This document shows, piece by piece, positions 8,684-15,776 of a stretch of 23,833 nt of DNA. The notes under the pieces were generated by a model. That model worked only from the letters and a program-made list of their open reading frames with translations. It was not told where the DNA came from and searched no databases. The position numbers were made by a program, and so were the translations under genes. How positions within the stretch are numbered: the first letter of the stretch is position 1; every line of letters starts with the position of its first letter. This stretch comes from an uncultured Eubacteriales bacterium (GTDB taxonomy: Bacteria > Bacillota > Clostridia > UMGS1883), in NCBI GenBank assembly GCA_905195005.1, contig CAJJUC010000014.1, forward strand, positions 1 through 23,833. Reading direction: 5' to 3'.

Positions 8684-10308
8684 TGCAAAACCTCCCGTTC
8701 GGTGATTATTCCGTAAATCATTTTTGCGCACTGCGCGCGCGTCAGACGTTCCTGCGGCGCAAAGCGTTTTCCGTCAATTCCGTTTATCGTACCATCTGAA
8801 GAAAGCGCGGCAACCGCGTTCTTTGCATAGTCCGAAATACTGTCCGCGTCTTCAAATGTCAGATCGCCGCCGGTATATTTTTTTCCGCTGTTTTCGGCAA
8901 AGCGAAAAATGATTACGGCAGCGTCCTGTCTTGTGATATCTTCGTTCGGACGGAAATTGGAGCCGTCCCCGTTTATAAGACCTTTCGTAAAGGCAGCCGC
9001 AACGTACCCGTAAAACCAGTCACCCGAATTAACATCGGCAAAATCGCATGTGCTTCCTTTAACATTAAAAGCACATACAAGCATTTTAACAAGCTCTGCG
9101 CGCGAAACATTTTTTTCCGGGTTAAAGCTGTTGTTTGTATCTCCGTTGACAATATTATTCCATCGCAGATAGTTCACAGCGTCAAATGCCCAGTGCGATT
9201 CCGGCACATCCGAAAAAACCTTGCGCACTGTTTTTTCCGAAGCTTTATTGTCATTTCCCGTTGTTTCAAGCTTCATTGAAACATTTTTCCCGCCGCCTGT
9301 GCCGCCGGGACTGCTTTTTCCGCCGCTCTGATCCTTTTTCGAATCCTTCACCAGCTTTTCAACGCTGCTTTTCAGCTCGCTGAGTGCAGAGTATCTTTTC
9401 CCTGCCGTGTTTTTCAGCACATAGCTCTTGCTTCCGCAGCCGTCGAGAATCTTTTCATCTATCATCAGAAGATATTTTTCACATTCGGACCAAAGTGATT
9501 TTTCCGTTCCTGAAAGTATAACCTCAGCCTTTAATTCATCATTGGCAGCTTCAAGCTTCCCGACGCTTTTTTGAGAAAAATTTTCAAGCACGCCGCTTTT
9601 TACTGCGCCGTTATCAAGTGCGTCATATACAGCCTTATTATCAAAAGGCACATCGTATTTTTCAAGAATTTCGGCATACAACGAAAAGGCTTCCTCGCTT
9701 TTCTCAGACTTAAACTGTGCAAGCTTGACTGCATCCTCAACATACTGCACAGCATCGGTTGTTTCCTTGTTATATTCGCGCAGCGCAACAAGCGCCTCCG
9801 CTGTGTTTTGTACATTTCTGCCCTTTAAAAGCTCCGTGTTAATTTCAAGCGTGTTAAGACTGTCCTCATCGTTCAGCACCTCTGCAATATCTTCACTGTT
9901 TCCCTCAAGGAGAACCTTTTGCAGTCTTTTAAGCTCCTTAAGCGATGTATACCAAAAATCTTCAAACACGCAGATACCGCCGGATGAAACAGCTTTTATA
10001 TCATACATCCCGTTTCTTTCGGGTTCCCACAGAACGCTGAATGTGCCGTCGGGCTCACTCTGCACTTTTTTTATAAATGCTATTGTGCCTTTATTGTCAC
10101 CCTCCGTAATATCGGCATCGGTTTTACTGTCGAAAAAAACAGTTACCGTCACCTGACCGCGCTTGAGAGAGCTGCCTATGCTGCCGCTTATCAGCACCGT
10201 TTCATCCTGCTGAATCTGCGGTTCATTAAGCACAGCCGCTGCGGCGCTTCCCCTTTGAGGCAGTATCATCATTATCAGCACAAGCACAATAGTTATTTTA
10301 TTTTTCAC
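8680..10308 (-). CDS. Secreted protein with three C-terminal SLH domains
   Basis: 542-aa exported protein. The signal peptide is at about 1-25 (core ITIVLVLIMMILP, then SAAAA). An N-terminal Ig-like beta domain (about 30-110) resembles a tissue-binding or bacterial Ig fold, followed by a helical region (about 120-320) and a Gly/Ser linker (about 327-342). Three good SLH domains follow: about 365-415 (FSDVPESHWAFDAVNYL), 423-470 (FADVNSGDWFYGYVAAA, NGDGSNFRPNEDITR) and 484-535. I chose the GTG at 10308, with AGGGAGG 8 nt upstream; the frame continues to a TTG at 10332 without a matching site. It overlaps the PL8 lyase gene by 11 nt and the next SLH gene by 4 nt, so the three products are likely made in step. 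Having SLH but no enzyme domain, it may tether or arrange other proteins at the wall. No close family recognised for the N-terminal half. Confidence 0.85.
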   Translation of the reverse strand: MKNKITIVLVLIMMILPQRGSAAAAVLNEPQIQQDETVLISGSIGSSLKRGQVTVTVFFDSKTDADITEGDNKGTIAFIKKVQSEPDGTFSVLWEPERNGMYDIKAVSSGGICVFEDFWYTSLKELKRLQKVLLEGNSEDIAEVLNDEDSLNTLEINTELLKGRNVQNTAEALVALREYNKETTDAVQYVEDAVKLAQFKSEKSEEAFSLYAEILEKYDVPFDNKAVYDALDNGAVKSGVLENFSQKSVGKLEAANDELKAEVILSGTEKSLWSECEKYLLMIDEKILDGCGSKSYVLKNTAGKRYSALSELKSSVEKLVKDSKKDQSGGKSSPGGTGGGKNVSMKLETTGNDNKASEKTVRKVFSDVPESHWAFDAVNYLRWNNIVNGDTNNSFNPEKNVSRAELVKMLVCAFNVKGSTCDFADVNSGDWFYGYVAAAFTKGLINGDGSNFRPNEDITRQDAAVIIFRFAENSGKKYTGGDLTFEDADSISDYAKNAVAALSSDGTINGIDGKRFAPQERLTRAQCAKMIYGIITEREVLQ

Positions 10309-13300
10309 CCGATGTGCCTCCCTTCTTTTCAACGGTTATATTGAAAACAGTTTCTTTCCCGTCACTGTCTGCCGCTTTAACGGTAATTGCATCTGTCACC
10401 GCCTCGGACAGCGGACAATATGTCAGTTTGTTGCCGTTTATATAGGCATACCCGGCTGTTGGCGCCGAAGTTATCTCAAATTCGGCTTTCTTTCCGGACC
10501 CCGTATACAAAAGCGTTGACACTGCATGATTGACAAATCTCATTTTCATGGAAATTGTTTTTTCCTCTGAATTGTCGGAAGCAGCCCCTTCTTCTTTGTA
10601 ATTAATCACAGTGGTTTTCCCGGGGCGGCTGAGTGTTGATATCCTGGCAGTGCTTCCGTCGGATTCATAGCTTGCGGACGGAGCAATTTTAATACCGCTG
10701 CCGCAGGCAAGCGTAATATCCTTCGCACTGAGCGTTGGGTCTGAAATACAAACCGTTGAATTATTTTTGTTAATTATTGCGCTGCACGGCGCTTTGAACG
10801 TAAATCCGCCTATGGAATACGTCCCCGAAAACAGATTGAATGCATATATATCGTTTTCTTTATCGTATATTAAGTGCATCTGCTCGGATTGTTCAAGAAC
10901 AGAGATCCCTCCGTTCTCCGAGTAAGCTTTTGTTTCGTTCTCCGACGCGTTCGGCAGGATTATATATGCATATTTCTCCGCTTTCGGACGTGTTCCGTGA
11001 TTCAGCGTAATTCGCATAAAGCACGAGGCCTCCGTTTGCTTTTCCCTGATGTATTCAAGGCTGCCGCTTTGCAGAAAAACAATGCCTCCGGTATTTTCAA
11101 GCCATGCCCATTCCGAATTTATATTGGAATGGGCTGTGTTAAAATCCGGAGCTTCCTCCTCTCCGTTGATTACAAGCCTGTCATATCCCTCATAAATAAC
11201 GTTCTTGTTTTTCTCTATTTCAAGAAGATCGGTTCCGGGCTTGTAAAACACAATTTCGGAAAGATTGAACCATGCGTTTCCGGCACTGTTTCCGTTGGCA
11301 ACAACTCTGAAATATCTCCCCTCGCACGGAATCTCATACAGTTCAAAATCCGTTGTTGTTCCGCTTGTTTCAAGATTGTATACATCGGTAAAGCTTTCTC
11401 CGTCATCCGAAATCTGCAGAATTCCGTATTCCTTTCTTGCATTGCCGTTGAGAAATGCCATTGCAATATTTTGCAGCTTAACTCTTTCTCCGAAATCGAA
11501 CGTTACTGTATCTCCGATATTTCCCTGTGCGGACGAGGTTGTTATATTTCCGTCCGTGAAAAGGCTCGCAGCTTCCTGCTTCGCCGGATTCGAACATATA
11601 ATTTCTTTTACCTTGTAAGCCGTGTCGGGCTGCGAAAGACTTCCCGAGGGCTTGTTTATAACGCGGTTATCGATAACTGTATAAACATTTCCTTCTCCGC
11701 CCGTTATGCCGCTTCCCATGCATATTATTTTGTCACCTATCATAAAATAGGACTTTTTCCCTTTAAGTCCCGAAACGTACTTATTCCCGAGAATATAACC
11801 TGCGGCAGTGTTTTTTCCGTCCGACGCGCCGCCCGCAAATTTATTGTCGGGATTGCCCCAGTTTTCGGCCGAGCTGTTGGTTGTGATTTCCTTTCTGACA
11901 GTTGAATCAACAGTTGTGCCGGGCATATAGTACGGATTAACATACGAAAAATAGCTTGAATCATACTGCGTTGTTCCGTCCTTGTATATATACAGCATTC
12001 CGTCGCCGAGATACCAGCCCTTAGCATTGGTCGGCAGAATGGATTCGTATTTTGCAACGCGTTCCGACGACATGGAAAGTGCAGCCGTGAAATTTTCGGT
12101 GCGGTGAACAACCTGATCCTGATTATAATACACCTTGCTGCTTGTTTTGTCTTCTTCGTGAACGGAAACATTCGCCGCATAGGAATTATATTCGTCTGCC
12201 ATTTCGGAAAGCATCGGCGTATTTACAATATATTGCTTGGATGACGCCTTGAGCTCCTTGCCGCCATTGACCTTTTTTATTGCCTCGACCATATGCTTAC
12301 GAACCGGCTCCCCGGCATAATTTGATATGTACATTATTCTGGAAATCACAGCCGTGTCCGTAAGCGGATTTGCACGCCCGTGCGTCATTCGCATTGTAAT
12401 TCCGTTGGATACGAACGGCAGAATATTATCAACCGCAAAGCTGTAAATGTTTTCAAAGTCATATGTATCTCTTATGTCAAATTTCGTGCCGCTTGTAAGC
12501 GCAAGCATCTCATAAACAAGCGTAACATAGCTTAAACCGTAGCCCATATTGTTCGGTATATTGTTATGGAATATCATCGAACCGTCGGTATAAAATCCGT
12601 CTTTATTGAATTTTAATCCCTTCAGCGAAGCATTGTTGTATGTATACATATATGCCGGCGCACTGTATTTGATTGCATAATTCATTCTGTATGCGTCGTT
12701 TGCCAGAACCGCAACATTGAAATAGCTGTAGCTTTTCCACAGGCGGTTAGTATAGGTTTCTTCGCCGTAATCTCCGTAACCTGTCCTCATATTGGGAAGC
12801 GGCGCTTTGTCAAAAATCTGATCCGTGTATTCCTTTATCTCCGCTTCCGACATTTTGTCGTACATAAGGCAAAGAATATTTCCGGCAACAATCGGAATAT
12901 TGAACTGCGTATCTGTCCACTGCTGCTTGCTCTCATACAAAATATCCCATTCCATTGAATAGTATTTCAAAAGGAAATCAAGGCTTCCGAGCGTGGCGTT
13001 TAAAAGCTCTGTTCCGTCTGAAGAGCTTTTTTCCGCTTCCGACATACAGGCGTAACCCGTTGCCATTGTCAGCACACGTTTATACGCTGCCAAAAGGTTA
13101 ACCTTAAATGTTTTAAGCCCGGAGCTGCTGAGATCGTAGCCGTCAAGCTTTGTTCTGTCCGGAATATAATAGTATCTGCCTTTTTCCGCATTATATTCGC
13201 CCTTTTTCGCCTTTTTCATCTCTTTAATTCCGTTGTCCGACTGTGATTTTAAAAACGAGGTGAATTTCGTCCTGTCGCAGTCATCCGGGATGGAAAGCGC

Positions 13301-13852
13301 GCCTCTCCATTTGGCTATATAAGCCTCGCGTTCTTCCTTTGTAAATTCGCGATCCTCCCATGTTATATAGCACATTGCATCCGCAACAGGGAAAAAATCC
13401 TTATAAGAGGTGTATGAGCTTGCCGGAACGCTTGTGTTTATCGGATTGCTTTTTTTACTGAAAACAATGAATCCGCGCGGATCGGTAAAGCTGTTATAAT
13501 CCGTTTCGTTCGTAATATCATCGGAATTTGCGCTGTCCGTCGTGAAATTCGTTCCGAACATTCTGTTAACAAACGATGAAGGCAATGAAAACGTTCCGCT
13601 GTCCGCATTATAGACCGCCTCGCTGTCCATCACTTCAACGTGACTGTTTGCCCATGCGCGCTTGCTTCCTCGCACAAAAGCAATGTTTCCGTCAAGTATT
13701 CTGTGAGCATATACGTCTGCCTGATTCTTTTCAAGCCATGCCCTGCCTTTGTCCGAACCCGTGTTTGCGCCTGTCGGCTCAATCATTGCAGATGCGCCGA
13801 CGGATGTAATCAGTATAATAAAGGCTGCCAGCAGCGCAATAATTTTTTTCAT
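10298..13852 (-). CDS. Secreted PL8 family polysaccharide lyase with nested discoidin-like domain
   Basis: 1184-aa exported lyase, expected to cut uronic-acid polysaccharides by beta-elimination (PL8: hyaluronan, chondroitin, xanthan). The signal peptide is about 1-22. The alpha/alpha toroid spans about 30-400 and holds NRLWKS with the candidate catalytic Asn369. The super-beta-sandwich begins with DGSMIFHNN..MGYG: His429 and Tyr438, 9 residues apart as in pneumococcal hyaluronate lyase (399/408). HGRANPL places Arg493 55 residues after Tyr438, matching Arg462 there within one position. At about 745-875 a discoidin (F5/8 type C)-like domain interrupts the sandwich, which resumes with WAWLENTGGIVFL and ends in the PL8 C-terminal domain (SYAY-like YAYIILP, ISDPTLSA). 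A cadherin/Ig-like module (about 1098-1176) closes the protein. The start is ATG 13852, 8 nt after GGAGG; the ATG at 13858 is too close to it. The length exceeds the usual 700-1000 aa. It has no SLH or sortase signal of its own. Confidence 0.88.
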   Translation of the reverse strand: MKKIIALLAAFIILITSVGASAMIEPTGANTGSDKGRAWLEKNQADVYAHRILDGNIAFVRGSKRAWANSHVEVMDSEAVYNADSGTFSLPSSFVNRMFGTNFTTDSANSDDITNETDYNSFTDPRGFIVFSKKSNPINTSVPASSYTSYKDFFPVADAMCYITWEDREFTKEEREAYIAKWRGALSIPDDCDRTKFTSFLKSQSDNGIKEMKKAKKGEYNAEKGRYYYIPDRTKLDGYDLSSSGLKTFKVNLLAAYKRVLTMATGYACMSEAEKSSSDGTELLNATLGSLDFLLKYYSMEWDILYESKQQWTDTQFNIPIVAGNILCLMYDKMSEAEIKEYTDQIFDKAPLPNMRTGYGDYGEETYTNRLWKSYSYFNVAVLANDAYRMNYAIKYSAPAYMYTYNNASLKGLKFNKDGFYTDGSMIFHNNIPNNMGYGLSYVTLVYEMLALTSGTKFDIRDTYDFENIYSFAVDNILPFVSNGITMRMTHGRANPLTDTAVISRIMYISNYAGEPVRKHMVEAIKKVNGGKELKASSKQYIVNTPMLSEMADEYNSYAANVSVHEEDKTSSKVYYNQDQVVHRTENFTAALSMSSERVAKYESILPTNAKGWYLGDGMLYIYKDGTTQYDSSYFSYVNPYYMPGTTVDSTVRKEITTNSSAENWGNPDNKFAGGASDGKNTAAGYILGNKYVSGLKGKKSYFMIGDKIICMGSGITGGEGNVYTVIDNRVINKPSGSLSQPDTAYKVKEIICSNPAKQEAASLFTDGNITTSSAQGNIGDTVTFDFGERVKLQNIAMAFLNGNARKEYGILQISDDGESFTDVYNLETSGTTTDFELYEIPCEGRYFRVVANGNSAGNAWFNLSEIVFYKPGTDLLEIEKNKNVIYEGYDRLVINGEEEAPDFNTAHSNINSEWAWLENTGGIVFLQSGSLEYIREKQTEASCFMRITLNHGTRPKAEKYAYIILPNASENETKAYSENGGISVLEQSEQMHLIYDKENDIYAFNLFSGTYSIGGFTFKAPCSAIINKNNSTVCISDPTLSAKDITLACGSGIKIAPSASYESDGSTARISTLSRPGKTTVINYKEEGAASDNSEEKTISMKMRFVNHAVSTLLYTGSGKKAEFEITSAPTAGYAYINGNKLTYCPLSEAVTDAITVKAADSDGKETVFNITVEKKGGTSGEK
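10317..10323 (-). promoter_or_regulatory. Ribosome binding site deciding a GTG start
   Basis: AGGGAGG on the minus strand, 8 nt before the GTG at 10308, lies within the last codons of the PL8 gene. It favours GTG 10308 over the more upstream TTG 10332 for the SLH protein. Confidence 0.6.
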
Positions 13853-13860
13853 TCTCATCG

Positions 13861-13865
13861 CCTCC
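13861..13865 (-). promoter_or_regulatory. Ribosome binding site of the PL8 lyase gene
   Basis: GGAGG on the minus strand begins directly after the TAA stop of the preceding gene (13866-13868) and lies 8 nt before ATG 13852. This stop-to-site junction shows the two genes share one mRNA and selects 13852 over the in-frame ATG 13858 and a TAC-flanked start further up. Confidence 0.6.
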
Positions 13866-15101
13866 TTATTCCGTTCTCTGTACATAATCCAATTCGGGTA
13901 TAATCACCGCAGCGCCTTCATTTTCTCCGATTGAAATATCTATATCGCTTTGCGTAATGCCATGTTCTTCCAAATCTATTTTCAATACGTTTAATTTTTT
14001 CAGCGCATTTTCCTCATATTTACACACGTATACAAGAACCGTTCTTTTATCTTCCGCGTTATAAATATCGAGCTTGTACCCGCTGTCACGTTTATAAAGC
14101 TGCGAGTATGCGTTTTCCGAAATATCGGCAGAGCTTCCGCTTTCAACCTTCAGCTCTGTTTCATCGGTGTACTCTGTGCCCGAAATGTTGACGCCGCATT
14201 TTATTTTCACGGTATCTCCCGTATATTCCGGGGTAATGTACAGTCCGTCCTCGCCGGATAATATTCCATCGCTGTCTGTTGTAACGGTTATATATTTGTC
14301 ATTGATGTCATGCCACTCATCGCCGAAATAAATGCTGCTGCCCGTGTCGATTTTCACGGGTTTGCTCTCGTCGCGGTAAATTTTGTCAGCATTGATTTTG
14401 AATTCAGGATTCACAATTTCTTCAGCATTTCCGATTTTTATGTTCGCGGTTTCTTCGGGCAAATCGATTGCACCCATTGCCGCGCCGTCTGAAAGCTCAA
14501 TCGGAGCGTCTGAAAAAATTTCATTTTCTCCTGCAAGCATTGAAACTGCTCCGCTGTCTAAATCAATACTCATGCTGTAGTCTGTATCTTCGTTAATATT
14601 AACAAACTTTGACTTAAACGAAACAACAGAGCTTGTTCCGCTTTTATATCCGAAATAGACCGAATCGGCAGTTTTTTTCGCTGCCAGTATCTGAAAAACG
14701 GGCTCGGAATTACTGTCGGTTACTGTTACAATGTTTTCTTTCAGAATGTCCTTTTTATTATAGCTGAATGTCAGTGACAGTTTGCCGCTGTTCATATTTA
14801 ACTTTTCAAGACTGACTGTTGCCCTGCCGTTGCTTATCTCGGCGTCTTCCGCCGCACATACGCTGAAGGTCTCGCCGTCCTCAAAAGTCACATCACCTTC
14901 TGCCTGCGGTGAAATTATTAAACATCCATCCTTGGCTGCGGCAGCTCCGAACGGTGCAGCCGATATGCCGGAGGTGTTCTCTGTTTTGTAAAAAACAGTT
15001 TTTTCGGTATCGGAAATAATCATGTTTCCGGCATATATATCAGCTTGCCAAAAAAGAACAGCCGCCGCTGCCGCGCACATTATTTTTGATAAACAACGCA
15101 T
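13866..15101 (-). CDS. Secreted LamG-like / Ig-like protein, function unknown
   Basis: 411-aa exported protein of unrecognised family. The signal peptide is about 1-24 (core AAAAAVLFWQ, cleavage near IYA). Residues about 65-225 have the alternating pattern of a laminin-G/concanavalin-like jelly roll (QILAAKKTADSVYFGY; DYSMSIDLDSGAVSMLAG), a fold often used for glycan binding. About 235-320 looks like an Ig-like module, and 330-411 resembles the small beta domain that also ends the propeller protein encoded upstream. No catalytic motif, membrane anchor or SLH domain was seen. ATG 15101 is preceded by AAAGG at 5 nt. The stop abuts the ribosome site of the PL8 gene. Position suggests an accessory, perhaps glycan-binding, partner of the lyase; that is inference. 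Confidence 0.75.
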   Translation of the reverse strand: MRCLSKIMCAAAAAVLFWQADIYAGNMIISDTEKTVFYKTENTSGISAAPFGAAAAKDGCLIISPQAEGDVTFEDGETFSVCAAEDAEISNGRATVSLEKLNMNSGKLSLTFSYNKKDILKENIVTVTDSNSEPVFQILAAKKTADSVYFGYKSGTSSVVSFKSKFVNINEDTDYSMSIDLDSGAVSMLAGENEIFSDAPIELSDGAAMGAIDLPEETANIKIGNAEEIVNPEFKINADKIYRDESKPVKIDTGSSIYFGDEWHDINDKYITVTTDSDGILSGEDGLYITPEYTGDTVKIKCGVNISGTEYTDETELKVESGSSADISENAYSQLYKRDSGYKLDIYNAEDKRTVLVYVCKYEENALKKLNVLKIDLEEHGITQSDIDISIGENEGAAVIIPELDYVQRTE

Positions 15102-15140
15102 ATGAACCTTTCCTTTCAGTAAAATAAATCCTCCGTGTTA

Positions 15141-15773
15141 TTACTGTTTCAAAGAAACCTCAAATGATACGGCGCTTCCCCGCTCCTTGAATAATACTTC
15201 AATTTTTTCTCCGTTCATTTTCACACTGTCCGTTTCATTTTTCAGAATGTATGACGGAGCGAGCACGCATATTTTTTCCGCACTCAAAGTGGGATCGGCA
15301 ATGCTTACGCCGAAAACGCCGCCCTGTTCATTTATTATAATACTACAAGAATCTGAAAAAGTAAAACCCAAAATTTTCTGATTCGGTACAAAAGCATTCG
15401 CCATGACTGTTCCGCTCTCATTGTCGCGCACTGCGTGCAGCGATTCGTTCATGGCAAGAATTTCAACAGCTCCCGAATTTGCAAAGTCCTCGGTTTCTTC
15501 TGCGGTAGCGCTCGGCAGCACAACATATGCATAGCTCTCCGAGCGCGGTCTGTTTCCGTGGTCTATTGTTATCGTGAGATATTTATTCACATCATTGATT
15601 GAACGTTTTATATTGACATCCGCAGCTTCAAGCATCACATAACCGATTTCGTTTCCGACATTTACCCAACCGGGAGCATTATACTCCCGGTTGAGCGTTG
15701 TATTTTTAACAATGCCGCTGTCAGTATACACTGTATCTCCGGTTACGTTCTCAGTGTCAACATATCCGCTCAC
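15141..15773 (-). CDS. Orphan C-terminal region of a PL8 lyase (in frame after a TGA stop)
   Basis: 210 codons from a possible GTG at 15773. The sequence matches the end of the PL8 super-beta-sandwich plus the PL8 C-terminal domain. Compare GWVNVGNEIGYVML, ITIDHGNRPRSESYAYVVLP and SIADPTLSAEKICVLAP with the equivalent parts of the full PL8 lyase in this operon (about residues 910-1090: WAWLENTGGIVFL, ITLNHGTRPKAEKYAYIILP, ISDPTLSAKDITLA). It has no catalytic toroid, none of the Asn/His/Tyr/Arg active-site residues and no signal peptide, so alone it cannot be a working secreted lyase. No Shine-Dalgarno site precedes the GTG. The frame is continuous with the upstream propeller gene, interrupted only by TGA 15777-15779. 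It may be the severed tail of that protein, a read-through extension, or a remnant of a deleted lyase. Whether it is translated is uncertain. Confidence 0.6.
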   Translation of the reverse strand: MSGYVDTENVTGDTVYTDSGIVKNTTLNREYNAPGWVNVGNEIGYVMLEAADVNIKRSINDVNKYLTITIDHGNRPRSESYAYVVLPSATAEETEDFANSGAVEILAMNESLHAVRDNESGTVMANAFVPNQKILGFTFSDSCSIIINEQGGVFGVSIADPTLSAEKICVLAPSYILKNETDSVKMNGEKIEVLFKERGSAVSFEVSLKQ

Positions 15774-15776
15774 GCT

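Noticed and set aside
10874..11905. A 343-codon + strand open frame inside the PL8 gene
   Set aside because: It is antisense to a protein with clear PL8 and discoidin motifs, has no ribosome site or family features, and is rich in Cys/Phe/Arg as expected from a complementary frame.
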